Source: Vulcanimicrobiota bacterium
GTDB lineage: Bacteria > Vulcanimicrobiota > Vulcanimicrobiia > Vulcanimicrobiales > Vulcanimicrobiaceae
Direction: 5' to 3'
Assembly: GCA_003151115.1 (NCBI GenBank)
Contig: PLWS01000002.1
Location: forward strand, 124,001 to 188,000
Length of the DNA: 64,000 nucleotides
In this document: one piece after another, positions 25,981 through 35,301 of the stretch
How positions within the stretch are numbered: position 1 is the first letter of the stretch
Layout of the letters: each line of letters starts with the position of its first letter
Made by a program: the position numbers and the translations under genes
Notes under the pieces: model-generated
Databases searched by the model: none
What the model was told of the DNA's origin: nothing
The model's input: the letters and a program-made list of their open reading frames with translations, nothing else

Positions 25981-26931
25981 CTATGCAAGCCGTACGTGCG
26001 CCGGGCGCGCAAGGAGCCGCCGTTCAATACGCCGCGCTATCGCTTCGGCGGAGATGCCGTAGTGCTCTTGCGCATATTCGGTCTCGCCCGCCTCGTGCAT
26101 GAACGCGTCCGCAGTTCCGATGCGCAGAAGGCGTCCGGCTGCCGGCGTCTCGCGATCCGCGTACCACTCCGCGATCGCCGCGCCGAAGCCGCCGATGAGA
26201 CCGTGTTCTTCGATCGAAACGACGAGCGGAAAGGTGCTGAACGCTTCTTCAAGCAGATCCGTCCCCAGCGGCTTCACCGTCGGCACGCTCACGACGCGCG
26301 CGGCGATGCCGGCGTTCTCCAGCAGCTTGGCGGCTTCGAGCGCGTTCGCCGCCGCGACGCCGGTCGCCAGCAAGCACACGTCTCCGCCGTTGCGCAAGAT
26401 GAAGTGGCGGCCGATAGCGTGCTCAACGGGCTCGGCATGCAGCGCGGGTTCGCCTTTCTTGCCGATGCGCATGTACACCGGGCCGTCGAGGCGCAGCGCG
26501 TCGCGCAGGCACGCGCGCAGCTCGGCGCTGTCCGCCGGCGCCAACACGGTCATCCCGGGAAGCGTGCGCAGCATAGCCATTTCTTCGAGCGAATGGTGCG
26601 TGGCTCCGAGCGAGGCGTAACGCAAACCCGAACCCGTGCCGACCAGGATCACGGGGACATGGTGATAGCAGAGGTCGTCGCGAATCTGTTCGATGACGCG
26701 ATACGTGATGAAAGGAGTGATCGTATAGACGACGGGGCGAAGACCGCACATCGCCATCCCGGCGGCCATGCCGACCATGTTCGCTTCGGCCACGCCGCAA
26801 TTGTAAAAACGATCGGGTGCCGCAAGCTTGAATTCGTCGAACAGCCGGTTTCCGATGTCCCCGGCGAGCAGGACGATCGATGGATCGCGTTTTCCTTGCT
26901 CGGTTACCTCATCGGCGAATGCATTTCTCAC
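25981..26931 (-). CDS. Transketolase C-terminal subunit
   Basis: 316 residues from GTG 26931 (GTGA overlap with the N-subunit stop). It holds the pyrimidine-binding and C-terminal transketolase domains: catalytic Glu in RFYNCGVAEANMVGMAAGMA, YTITPFITYRVIEQIRDDL, and the C-domain IEEHGLIGGFGAAIAEW. Two-subunit transketolases of ~290 + ~315 residues occur in archaea and many bacteria. Here both are at the head of a six-gene sugar operon. Confidence 0.87.
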   Translation of the reverse strand: MRNAFADEVTEQGKRDPSIVLLAGDIGNRLFDEFKLAAPDRFYNCGVAEANMVGMAAGMAMCGLRPVVYTITPFITYRVIEQIRDDLCYHHVPVILVGTGSGLRYASLGATHHSLEEMAMLRTLPGMTVLAPADSAELRACLRDALRLDGPVYMRIGKKGEPALHAEPVEHAIGRHFILRNGGDVCLLATGVAAANALEAAKLLENAGIAARVVSVPTVKPLGTDLLEEAFSTFPLVVSIEEHGLIGGFGAAIAEWYADRETPAAGRLLRIGTADAFMHEAGETEYAQEHYGISAEAIARRIERRLLARPAHVRLA

Positions 26932-27782
26932 GGCATATCCAACTCGGCTTTGGCAAGCGCTAATTCTTCCGCATTCGGAATGCGGTAATGCCAGTTGTTG
27001 TCGTCCTGCATGAAGGAGATGCCGCGCCCTTTGATCGTGTGCGCGATAATCGCCGTCGGTTTGCCGCTGGCGGACGGCACGCGATCCATGTGTTCGCAGA
27101 GCGCTTCGAGATCGTGTCCGTCGATTTCGTGCGCGTCCCATCCGAAGGCCGCCCATTTTTCACCCAGCGGTTCAAGCGACATCGTTTCGTTGGAGCGCGC
27201 AGTGGCTTGCCACTTGTTGTAATCCACCACGATGCACAAGCGGTCTAAGTGCTGAGCCGCCGCAAAGAGCGCCGCTTCCCATACGGCGCCTTCGTTGCAC
27301 TCGCCGTCTGAAAGCAGCGCGTACACGCGATAATCGTATCCGCCGATGCGGCCGGCTAAGGCTTCTCCAACGCCGATCGAAAGACCGTGACCGAGCGAAC
27401 CGGTCGCCGCTTCGATGCCGGGCGCGCAGCGCGGTCCCGGGTGTTCGGCCAGCGCTCCGCCATCGGTATGATACGAATCGAGGGTCGACTGCGGAAAGAA
27501 ACCACGCGCCGCCAGTGTGGCGTACAGCGCAGTTGCCGCGTGCCCTTTGGACAGAATAAAACGATCGCGGTTCGGCGCATCGGGTTGCGCCGGATCCAGG
27601 CGCAGCACGTGCCAGTAGGCGGCGGTCAGGATGTCGATACATGAAAGCGCCGAGGCAAGGTGCGGCGTGCCGGCCCTATGCGACATCGCCACGACTTCGG
27701 CGCGCAGGCGCGCTGCAATACGCCGCAGGTCATGCGAATTGCGAAGCGAGGCGATGGAATTCACAATGGTATCTTTGGCCAA
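26928..27782 (-). CDS. Transketolase N-terminal (TPP-binding) subunit
   Basis: 284 residues from a TTG at 27782; a GTG at 27764 is an equally good start. TPP motif GDG is present as SDGECNEGAVWEAALFAA, followed by CIVVDYNKWQATA and IAHTIKGRGISFM; conserved His in SKGHAATALY and GSLGHGLSIGVG. It makes the thiamine-diphosphate half of a transketolase with the next gene. It may supply sedoheptulose 7-phosphate to GmhA, or transfer a two-carbon ketol group to a keto sugar. Divergent from the gene at 27816 across 33 bases. Confidence 0.87.
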   Translation of the reverse strand: MAKDTIVNSIASLRNSHDLRRIAARLRAEVVAMSHRAGTPHLASALSCIDILTAAYWHVLRLDPAQPDAPNRDRFILSKGHAATALYATLAARGFFPQSTLDSYHTDGGALAEHPGPRCAPGIEAATGSLGHGLSIGVGEALAGRIGGYDYRVYALLSDGECNEGAVWEAALFAAAQHLDRLCIVVDYNKWQATARSNETMSLEPLGEKWAAFGWDAHEIDGHDLEALCEHMDRVPSASGKPTAIIAHTIKGRGISFMQDDNNWHYRIPNAEELALAKAELDMP

Positions 27783-27815
27783 GGGACGTTCAAGTCCGCC
27801 ACGAAGGCCGCCCCG

Positions 27816-28328
27816 ATGACCGTCTTGCTCGCCGGCGCCGGACTATTTGCGTGTTCTTTCATTCTGCAAGCCGTGCTCTGGCGCATATGGCTGCCGCGGC
27901 GGCAAATGCCGGCATTATTCCTTTTGTACGCGCTTGTCCCACCGGCCGCGCTGGCGGTCGCCGCGCTCACCGGGCATATGCCCGCGTTTTCTCCAGCCGA
28001 GGCAGTCCGCGCCGCTATCTTGTATCTCTCGCTAATGCTGGCTTACATTACTCTCTACTCCGCGATCGAGATGCAAAGCCCGACGCTGGCCATTATCTCC
28101 TTCGTCGCGAAAGCGGGAAGCCCAGGTTGCAGCGATGATGAATTAGCCGCGCGATTCGGCATCGATACGGAATTGGCGCAGCGTTTGACGCTGATGGATC
28201 AAGCAGGCTGGATCCGGTGCGCGGGCGATACGTTGCGGCTGACGGGGAAGGGACGATTCTACGCTCAGATGTTCGAAAACATCGCGCGCGTCTTCGGTAT
28301 CACCCGCGGTGTTTCAGCCGCCGGATGA
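27816..28328 (+). CDS. Membrane protein with C-terminal winged helix
   Basis: 170 residues from ATG 27816. Three hydrophobic helices (1-25, ~37-55, ~65-85), then a cytosolic domain ISFVAKAGSPGCSDDELAARFGIDTELAQRLTLMDQAGWI that reads as a winged helix: helix, turn, recognition helix and wing LRLTGKGRFYAQM. It is followed, with ATGA overlap, by a second protein with the same plan. Possibly a membrane-bound regulator or a structural subunit; no family recognised. Confidence 0.68.
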   Translation: MTVLLAGAGLFACSFILQAVLWRIWLPRRQMPALFLLYALVPPAALAVAALTGHMPAFSPAEAVRAAILYLSLMLAYITLYSAIEMQSPTLAIISFVAKAGSPGCSDDELAARFGIDTELAQRLTLMDQAGWIRCAGDTLRLTGKGRFYAQMFENIARVFGITRGVSAAG

Positions 28329-28849
28329 GCTCACAATGGCTTCTCACGATCGCGCCGCTCGCCGGGCTGGCGGCGGACGTGGCCGTTCAGCTTGCGATCG
28401 CGCACATCGTGCGGCTCGTCGGCGTATCGATCGTAACAGGAACTCTTAGCGGGCTTGCCGTCACCGCTGCGTGCACGGCGTTGGCCACGGCCGGCCTGGC
28501 GCCGCCCGACGTGATCGCGGCCTGGATCACCGCAATTGCGACATACGTCGCGTTGGCCTTTGGGTATTGGGCGTTCCTGAACGTCAACATTTCGGGATTG
28601 CGGGTTCGCACGTTGCGCGAGGTCCTGCACTCGCCCGGCGGCATTTCACGCACCGAGCTCATGGAAAGGTATTCTTCCAAGGAGTACTTGAGCCGCCGTC
28701 TGGAGCGGCTGCAACGGGGAAACCAGCTGAGTTACCGCGACGGGCATTGGAGGCTGGAGAAGAAAACGCTGCTCGTCGTTGCGCGTCTGATGGAAGCGGC
28801 GCGTGCGCTCGCGCTGCCTGCCCGAGCTCATCCGGGCCGGCGCGCGTAG
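28325..28849 (+). CDS. Second membrane/winged-helix protein, partner of the preceding one
   Basis: 174 residues from ATG 28325. Three or four hydrophobic helices (~1-95) then REVLHSPGGISRTELMERYSSKEYLSRRLERLQRGNQLSYRDGHWRLE, a winged-helix-like stretch of about the same size and position as in the upstream protein. The tail (LPARAHPGRRA) is basic. The pair is translationally coupled and lies between the transketolase operon and a methyltransferase gene. Function unknown. Confidence 0.68.
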   Translation: MSSQWLLTIAPLAGLAADVAVQLAIAHIVRLVGVSIVTGTLSGLAVTAACTALATAGLAPPDVIAAWITAIATYVALAFGYWAFLNVNISGLRVRTLREVLHSPGGISRTELMERYSSKEYLSRRLERLQRGNQLSYRDGHWRLEKKTLLVVARLMEAARALALPARAHPGRRA

Positions 28850-28889
28850 ACTGAAGGCCACGTTCCCGTTTCGTTGAAATCCGCGGAAA

Positions 28890-29573
28890 ATGAAGGTAGC
28901 AGACGCGCTCGGCGAGCGCATCGATTTCGTCCAAGCGCTCCACTCTTCGACCAAACGTGATTATGTCGCGCGCGTAACGGAGTTCGATAAACCGGAGTGC
29001 GCCGAAGTCGCATCCAAATTCGATCGCGAGTATTGGGACGGCGAACGGCAATACGGATACGGTGGATACCGGTACGATGGGCGCTGGCGGCCCATTGCCG
29101 AACGAATGGCCAAGCACTACGGCTTGAAGCCCGGCATGCGCGTGCTCGATGTCGGCTGTGGAAAAGGCTTTTTGCTCTACGAGTTCACCCAAGCCGTCCC
29201 CGGCATTTCGGTTGCGGGAATCGATGTGTCGCCGTACGCGATTGAAAACGCGAAAGAAGAAGTCCGCGCCGGCCTGAAAGTCGGGACCGCCGCGGACCTT
29301 CCATTCGAGGACAAGTCCTTCGATTTGGTCGTGACGCTCGCCACCCTGCACAACCTTGGGCTCGGCGATCTTTGGTCCGCAGTCAGCGAGATCGAACGTG
29401 TGGGGCGCGGCGGCAAATACATCATGGTCGAGTCCTACCGGGACCAGCGCGAAAAAGCCAATCTGCTCTACTGGCAGTTGACATGCAAGAGCTTTTACTC
29501 CACCGGTGATTGGGAGTGGCTCTTCCGCAAAGCCGGCTACAGCGGCGACTACGGCTTCATCTTTTTTGAATAA
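28890..29573 (+). CDS. Class I SAM-dependent methyltransferase
   Basis: 227 residues. Motif I VLDVGCGKGFLLYEF, VAGIDVSPYAI, and DLPFEDKSFDLVVTLATLHNL. The N-terminal 60 residues include a Gly/Tyr-rich segment YGYGGYRYDGRW. It starts a plus-strand series running to 35298. Acceptor probably a sugar or glycan end; not readable. Confidence 0.84.
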   Translation: MKVADALGERIDFVQALHSSTKRDYVARVTEFDKPECAEVASKFDREYWDGERQYGYGGYRYDGRWRPIAERMAKHYGLKPGMRVLDVGCGKGFLLYEFTQAVPGISVAGIDVSPYAIENAKEEVRAGLKVGTAADLPFEDKSFDLVVTLATLHNLGLGDLWSAVSEIERVGRGGKYIMVESYRDQREKANLLYWQLTCKSFYSTGDWEWLFRKAGYSGDYGFIFFE

Positions 29574-29607
29574 CGCAGGGCGGTCGTTCTGGCAGGCGCC
29601 GGTCGTG

Positions 29608-30387
29608 ATGAGCGAGGCGGCGGCCAAGCTGCACGATGAGGCCTCGATTACGAATCCTTATGACGAGGCGAAGATCGATCTCACGCTCTTCGTTTCTTGC
29701 TACAACGAGGCCGGAATCATCGTCGAGACGCTCGACACCGTGAGCGAAGCCGCAAAAGAAGTCGGTCTCAGTTTTGAGCTGATCGTCATCGATGACGGCT
29801 CGACCGACAATTCCTTGCAGGTCGTGCGCGACTATATCGCGTCGCATCCCGATGATAACATCGTGCTCCGCGTCAACCAGAAAAATCGCGGACTGGCGCA
29901 GAATTACGTCGACGGCGCTTTCCTTGGAAAAGGAAAGTATTACCGTCTGATCTGCGGTGACGGAGCGGAGCCGAAAGAGAGCATCGTCGAGATCTTCAAG
30001 GCGATCGGCCAGGCCGATTGCGTGGTGCCCTATCATCGCTTGACCATCGGGCGCAGTCGCGGGCGGGCGATGCTATCGAAGATCTATACCTTCACGATCA
30101 ATTCCATCACCGGAAACCGGATCAAATATTATAACGGCTTGGCGGTTCATCTGCGTCACAACATCATGCGCTGGCACACGAATACGAAAGGCTTCGGCTT
30201 TCAGGCCGAGATCTTGTGCTTGCTGCTCGATCTGGGTTTCACATATAAGGAAGTCTCGGTCATTACCGATGAGAAGCGCGTTGGAAAGTCTAATGCGCTG
30301 ACGCTGCGCAACCTGCTTTCGGTGGCGCACACGATCGTCGAGATAACAAATCGCCGGATCTCGAGCCTCATGTACCCCTCGCGCTGA
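29608..30387 (+). CDS. Family 2 glycosyltransferase
   Basis: 259 residues from ATG 29608. LTLFVSCYNEAGIIVETLDTV start, FELIVIDDGSTDNSL for nucleotide binding, then YRLICGDGAEPKE in place of the usual DxD and the acceptor strand GFGFQAEILCLLLD. The replaced DxD (GDGAE) still offers one acid for metal. No transmembrane helices, so cytosolic. Start codons upstream (GTG 29605) are possible. Confidence 0.83.
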   Translation: MSEAAAKLHDEASITNPYDEAKIDLTLFVSCYNEAGIIVETLDTVSEAAKEVGLSFELIVIDDGSTDNSLQVVRDYIASHPDDNIVLRVNQKNRGLAQNYVDGAFLGKGKYYRLICGDGAEPKESIVEIFKAIGQADCVVPYHRLTIGRSRGRAMLSKIYTFTINSITGNRIKYYNGLAVHLRHNIMRWHTNTKGFGFQAEILCLLLDLGFTYKEVSVITDEKRVGKSNALTLRNLLSVAHTIVEITNRRISSLMYPSR

Positions 30388-30391
30388 TGGC

Positions 30392-32104
30392 GTGAGTCTT
30401 GTGCACCGCGTACGGCGGAAGGTGCATCGATATGCCGCGGCTAACCGCACGTTTTCCATGAATCGGCTCGGAAACGCTTGGGATAATACCCGCCGGTCAT
30501 TTCTGCGCCTTGCGACGCAGCGCGAGGCGTTGGTCGCGATCGTTATTTTCGTCCTCTTGTGCGCGCTGGTAACGACCGTAAAAATGTATCGTCTCGACGG
30601 GCTCGAGGGCGACACGGCGACCTCGCTGCAGGCGACCGAAAACATCGCGCACCGGGGAGTGGCCACCAGCCAGGTTGCGGCGAACTCGCTGGCATTCATT
30701 TACGATAGCGGTCTAGGACGCATGACGGCCGGCCAAATTGCCAAGGATCCACTGACGCCGCCGCCCGCCACAAAAGAAGCGAACATCATGGCCTACCACA
30801 CGTACTACATACTCTACCTGGTCGCGCCGCTCGTCTGGGTTTTTCCGGTCAAGTTCGTGCTCTTTGCGTTGTGGACGCTATCGTTCTTCGGCGTGGTGGC
30901 GCTGGCATATCTTGGATTGCGTCAAAGAAACCTACCGGTAGTTGGAGCGAGTCTATTCTGTCTGCTGATCGTCTCGCATCCGGCTTGGTCGGAGAGCCTG
31001 CTCGACGGCCAATTCTACGTCGACAGGTTTTTCGTCTTCACCGGCTTTCTGTTGATGTACCTGGCTTCGCGGCAAAACGTCTCGCGAGCATGGCTCGTGG
31101 TTGCCGGCGTGCTGTGTTTGCTCGTCAACGAACGCGGAGCGCTCACCGCAGGCGCCTTTTTGCTGCTCTACGTGCTGCTGTACTGGACGCGTCCGGGAAT
31201 CGATCGGATATTCAAGCTTGGTTTCAGCTTCGTGCTGCTCGCGTACGGCGCAATTGCGCTCAAGCTCGTGCTCACCAACTCCTTCTATTCGAGCTTCATG
31301 CCGACGAGCATCGCGCAGATCATGGCGAACTTTCAGCAGCCGGTTTTTGCCCATGACGCCGAACTTTTGATCTTCGTAAACCTTCCGCTCATTTTGCTCG
31401 CGCTGTTCGAATGGCGGGCCGCGGTCATCGGAATTGTGCTGCTGTCGCCGAACGTTTTGGGCAGTATCGGGGGAGCCGAAAAAATCGCCTGGACCACCCA
31501 TTATCATTCATACTATTTCCCGGTGCTCGTGTGGGCGGCTATGCTGGGCTATGCGGCGGCGTACCGGAAAGCGGCTGCGGTAACCCGCGTGCGGCCGATC
31601 TATGCCGTGGCAGCGGTCTGTGCCATGCCGGTCGTGCTCGCCCTGTACTTGAGCATGCTCGATCCGTACACCGCGCCCGGTCCGAATCTGAGCTCGGACA
31701 CTACCAGCAATCAATTCTTTTTCAAACTCAATCGCCTATCCGCCAATTATTTGGGTGCCGGCTCGCTCGGCGCAACGCAGCAAGCGGCCGGGGACCGGCT
31801 GCGCAAGGCGGTTCCACCGGGGTCCGTCGTCACCGCGCCCGAAGGCGCGATGACGCCGCTGTACGAGCATCGCACGATCCGGTTTTTCCCGATGGGTCTC
31901 GATACGGCCGACTATGCCGTGCTCGCTTTTACGCCCACGCCGCAGGGAATTACGTATAGCGGAGACGTCAGCTATGTCGGTCCCGACGAAGCAAAAAAAA
32001 TCGACGCCGTCATTGTCCAAAGAATGAAAAAAGATCACTATGATTTCCGTCACGAGATCCTCATTCCGGAGATCAGCCTCGCCATTGTAAAACGACTGAA
32101 GTGA
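30392..32104 (+). CDS. DUF2079-like polytopic membrane protein
   Basis: 570 residues from GTG 30392. N-terminal cytosolic segment, first helix FVLLCALVTTVKMYRL, then about ten to twelve helices. The motif WTTHYHSYYFPVLVWAAMLGYAAAY and the external loop after helix one resemble DUF2079 proteins, GT-C-like membrane proteins of unknown activity. GTGA overlap with the carbamoyltransferase gene. A role in adding a sugar from a lipid carrier is plausible but unproven. Confidence 0.72.
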   Translation: MSLVHRVRRKVHRYAAANRTFSMNRLGNAWDNTRRSFLRLATQREALVAIVIFVLLCALVTTVKMYRLDGLEGDTATSLQATENIAHRGVATSQVAANSLAFIYDSGLGRMTAGQIAKDPLTPPPATKEANIMAYHTYYILYLVAPLVWVFPVKFVLFALWTLSFFGVVALAYLGLRQRNLPVVGASLFCLLIVSHPAWSESLLDGQFYVDRFFVFTGFLLMYLASRQNVSRAWLVVAGVLCLLVNERGALTAGAFLLLYVLLYWTRPGIDRIFKLGFSFVLLAYGAIALKLVLTNSFYSSFMPTSIAQIMANFQQPVFAHDAELLIFVNLPLILLALFEWRAAVIGIVLLSPNVLGSIGGAEKIAWTTHYHSYYFPVLVWAAMLGYAAAYRKAAAVTRVRPIYAVAAVCAMPVVLALYLSMLDPYTAPGPNLSSDTTSNQFFFKLNRLSANYLGAGSLGATQQAAGDRLRKAVPPGSVVTAPEGAMTPLYEHRTIRFFPMGLDTADYAVLAFTPTPQGITYSGDVSYVGPDEAKKIDAVIVQRMKKDHYDFRHEILIPEISLAIVKRLK

Positions 32105-33855
32105 ATATTTTAGGTTTCAACTGTTTCGGCCACGACTCGGCCGCCACGCTCGTCGTTGACGACGAAGTGGTGTTTGCCGTTGAAGAAGAGCGGCTCAACC
32201 GGAAGAAGCATTACGGCGGGCTGCCTCAGCGGGCGATTGCGGCGTGCCTCGATCATGCGGGCATGAGCCTTTCCGATATCGACCACGTAACGTTTTTCTG
32301 GAAACCCTCGATCTCATACGCGAAGATCCCCGTCTTCTTGATGAAGTTTTGGGACAAGGTGCCGACGCTGATGCGCGAGCAGCGCTCTTTTTCGATGGAA
32401 GAGAATCTGGGCATGCTCAATTATCTTGGCGACATGAAGAAGGCGCCGCAGACGCTCGAAACGCTTTTTCCGACGTCGAAAAAACCGAAGTTCGGCTTTC
32501 ATCTGCTCGAGCATCATTATTGTCACGCGGCCAGCGCGTTCTTCCCGACGCCCTATGAGGAAGCGGCGATCCTCACGATTGACGGCGCGGGCGAATGGAA
32601 GACCGCGATGCTTGCCCATGGCCAGGATAATACGATCACGCGCTTGAGCGCCGTTGAAACGCCTCATTCGCTTGGCGCGTTCTATCAAGCTATCTCGCGG
32701 CATCTCGGGTTCAGTTTGATCGAGGGCCCGGGCAAACTGATGGGACTGGCGTCGTACGGAGATCCCGATACGGACGTCTATCGAAGAATGCGTGAGATCG
32801 TGCGGCTGACCGACGATGGCGGTTTCAGGTTCGATATGTCGTACCTCAGTTATCACTACACGCGCAAGATTCCGTTCACCAAGAAATTCACCGATATCTT
32901 TGGACCGTCGAAAGCGCAAGCCGGCGATTGGAGCGAGCACGAGCTCAACGTTGCCGCCGCAGCGCAACATATCGTCGAAGACGTGATCTTGCACATGGTG
33001 CGAACACTCAAGAAGAGGACCAAGTCGAAGAATCTCTGCATGGCGGGCGGCGTTGCGCTGAACAGTGTAACGAATGGGTTGATCGCCAAAGAGGGATTGT
33101 TTGAGAACATCTTCATTCAACCCGCGGCGGGCGACTCGGGGACCTCGCTCGGCGCGGCGATGCTCTATAACCATCTCGTGCTCAAACGTCCGCGGAAATG
33201 GGTCATGGATACCGCATTTCTCGGTCCGAGTTATTCATCGGAAGAGTACGAAGCCGCACTTCGCAAGCACAATCTGCCCTACCGCCGTACGAAAGACTAC
33301 GGCAAGTTTGCCGCCAAGATGCTGGCGGCCGACAAGATCGTGGGCTGGTTCCAGGGGCGAATGGAGTTCGGTCCGCGGGCGCTGGGCAACCGCAGCATCA
33401 TGGCGTCGCCGCTTCACCCCGACATGAAAGCGATCCTGAACGCGCGCGTAAAATTTCGCGAAGCGTTCCGTCCTTTCGCGGCGGTCGTTCTCGAGGAAGA
33501 TTGCGGCAAGTATTTTGACAGCAGCTACCCCAACCCGTACATGCTCCTGGTCTACAGCACGCGCGAGGAATACCGCAGCAAGCTGCCGGCGATTACGCAT
33601 GTGGATAATACGGTGCGCATTCAGACGGTGAACCGCTCGGAGAATCCGGAGATGCGGGCTCTGCTCGAAGCGTTCCGCGCCGAAACGGGCTATTCGGTCC
33701 TGCTGAATACGTCGTTCAATATCAAAGGTGAGCCGATCGTGGCCAGTCCGGAAGACGCTGTCTACAGCTTCGCGCGCGCCGACATGGATTACCTGGTCAT
33801 GGGAGATTTCATCGTGGCAAAACCTGGCGACGAACGGAGTTTAGAAGCAGTATAA
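32101..33855 (+). CDS. Carbamoyltransferase (NodU/CmcH family)
   Basis: 584 residues from GTG 32101. N-terminal kinase-like fold: FNCFGHDSAATLVVDDEVVFAVEEERLNRKKH; central EHHYCHAASAFFPTPYEEA with the metal His pair; GEGPGKLMGLASYG; C-terminal GRMEFGPRALGNRSIMASP for carbamoyl-phosphate binding. The family carbamoylates sugar or antibiotic hydroxyls using carbamoyl phosphate and ATP. It sits between DUF2079 and methyltransferase genes, so the glycan probably carries a carbamoyl group. Confidence 0.9.
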   Translation: MNILGFNCFGHDSAATLVVDDEVVFAVEEERLNRKKHYGGLPQRAIAACLDHAGMSLSDIDHVTFFWKPSISYAKIPVFLMKFWDKVPTLMREQRSFSMEENLGMLNYLGDMKKAPQTLETLFPTSKKPKFGFHLLEHHYCHAASAFFPTPYEEAAILTIDGAGEWKTAMLAHGQDNTITRLSAVETPHSLGAFYQAISRHLGFSLIEGPGKLMGLASYGDPDTDVYRRMREIVRLTDDGGFRFDMSYLSYHYTRKIPFTKKFTDIFGPSKAQAGDWSEHELNVAAAAQHIVEDVILHMVRTLKKRTKSKNLCMAGGVALNSVTNGLIAKEGLFENIFIQPAAGDSGTSLGAAMLYNHLVLKRPRKWVMDTAFLGPSYSSEEYEAALRKHNLPYRRTKDYGKFAAKMLAADKIVGWFQGRMEFGPRALGNRSIMASPLHPDMKAILNARVKFREAFRPFAAVVLEEDCGKYFDSSYPNPYMLLVYSTREEYRSKLPAITHVDNTVRIQTVNRSENPEMRALLEAFRAETGYSVLLNTSFNIKGEPIVASPEDAVYSFARADMDYLVMGDFIVAKPGDERSLEAV

Positions 33856-35298
33856 GTGGCCGTAATAGTCCAAGAACATTCCGTGCAGTCCTCGAAAAAC
33901 GACGTTGTCTCGGAATTCTTCCTGACGGAAGATCAGTGCAATTTTGCGATCATGGGCGGCGCACCGCGCTGGGTCGATATTGCCCTTGGCGACGTACCGG
34001 CCTTAGGCCTGGCGTTGCCGGCCGAGCAAACACTGGTCTCGCCCGAGCTGCGTTTGGGAAAGGACACGGCGCTGCTCTGCGAGCTGACTTCAGGCCGGGC
34101 GCACATCTCGTTTCGGATGGACGGCGAGGACGAAGAACTGCTTGCGCTCCGCGCGGGAGGTGCGGTTACCCTTGATCTGCGTGCTCTGGAAGGCCGCAGC
34201 GGGCGCGTTTCCGTGCGCGCTGAGGAAGACGTCGTCCTAACCAAACTCCTAATCGGCCGGCTGGATCGCTTGGGATTACTTTCCGCCCGCACTCATCACG
34301 CGCGGCGCGTGGCCAACGAGAAGCGGCACTTTGCGACCGTGTACGATCATCCGATGTATGATATTCGCGGTCCGCGAGGTGGAGCCGGCACGTTCGAAGC
34401 GCCGCCGCGCCGCGGCAGAATCCAAGCCCTGCCGCAGCTGACCGTGGAAGAGCTCGAAAAGCTTCCATGCTCGGCTCCGCGTCAAGGCGACGATGCATAT
34501 CATTACGCGCACCACGTACTCGGTGAGATTATCGGAGTTTCGGCGCCCAACTTCGCAGAACGGCTAGGCTCCATCTACAAGAAACGGCCCGTGCGAATGC
34601 TATCGCTGTGCTCGGGTACCGCAGGGATCGAGCGTGGAATTCTCGAGGCCGCCGGAGTTCCCATCGAGATCACGCTCTTTGACATCAACGAAAATTTGTT
34701 GGCTCAGGCGGCTGACGTGGTCGCGCCATATGCGCGCGCCTTCGGCGTCGCAGGCGACGTCAACACGGTATCAACGGCGCAGTTTGCGACGAGATTCGAT
34801 GTCGTGGCCTTCGTTTCAGGTCTTCATCACGTTGTGGAACTCGAGCATGTTCTGCAGACGGTTTCCAGTCTGCTGGAAGAGCAGGGTGAGTTCTGGCTGA
34901 TTGGCGAGCAGATCGGACGCAATGGCAATCGTTTGTGGCCGGAGTCTCGCGAGGTCGTGGACCGGTTGTTCGCTACTTTGCCCGAGCCTTTTCGCCGCAA
35001 TGCCCACAGCGGGGCCATTGACAATACAATGCCGGACAGCGATTTCTCTTCCGTGACGTTTGAGGGCATTCGATCGTCGGAGATCGAGCCGATGTTGTTG
35101 CGGTACTTTGAACCCGTGCAGATCTATCGCCGAAACTGCTTCTTGTGGAGGATGGTCGAACCAACGTACATCGACAACTATGATGTATCGAACGAGGAGC
35201 ACCGACGGACGATTTTGCGCATTGTAGCGGCCGAATACAACCTTTGGAGGGACGGAGGGCGTTCCACCGAGATGCACGCTGTCTATCGCCGCCGCTGA
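33856..35298 (+). CDS. Two-domain methyltransferase with an N-terminal beta domain
   Basis: 480 residues from GTG 33856, directly after the carbamoyltransferase stop. Residues ~1-145 form an unfamiliar, strand-rich domain (ALLCELTSGRAHISFRM, GAVTLDLRAL, GRVSVRAEEDVVLTKLLI). Residues ~200-480 are a class I SAM domain with LSLCSGTAGIERGIL, ITLFDINENLLAQA and DVVAFVSGLHHVVELEHVL. The beta domain may bind a glycan or partner. No family name offered for it. Confidence 0.78.
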   Translation: MAVIVQEHSVQSSKNDVVSEFFLTEDQCNFAIMGGAPRWVDIALGDVPALGLALPAEQTLVSPELRLGKDTALLCELTSGRAHISFRMDGEDEELLALRAGGAVTLDLRALEGRSGRVSVRAEEDVVLTKLLIGRLDRLGLLSARTHHARRVANEKRHFATVYDHPMYDIRGPRGGAGTFEAPPRRGRIQALPQLTVEELEKLPCSAPRQGDDAYHYAHHVLGEIIGVSAPNFAERLGSIYKKRPVRMLSLCSGTAGIERGILEAAGVPIEITLFDINENLLAQAADVVAPYARAFGVAGDVNTVSTAQFATRFDVVAFVSGLHHVVELEHVLQTVSSLLEEQGEFWLIGEQIGRNGNRLWPESREVVDRLFATLPEPFRRNAHSGAIDNTMPDSDFSSVTFEGIRSSEIEPMLLRYFEPVQIYRRNCFLWRMVEPTYIDNYDVSNEEHRRTILRIVAAEYNLWRDGGRSTEMHAVYRRR

Positions 35299-35301
35299 CG
35301 C

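Noticed and set aside
24717-26102. Plus-strand open frame of 461 codons over HAD and dehydrogenase genes
   Set aside because: Arg-rich shadow of well-supported minus-strand enzymes; no motif.
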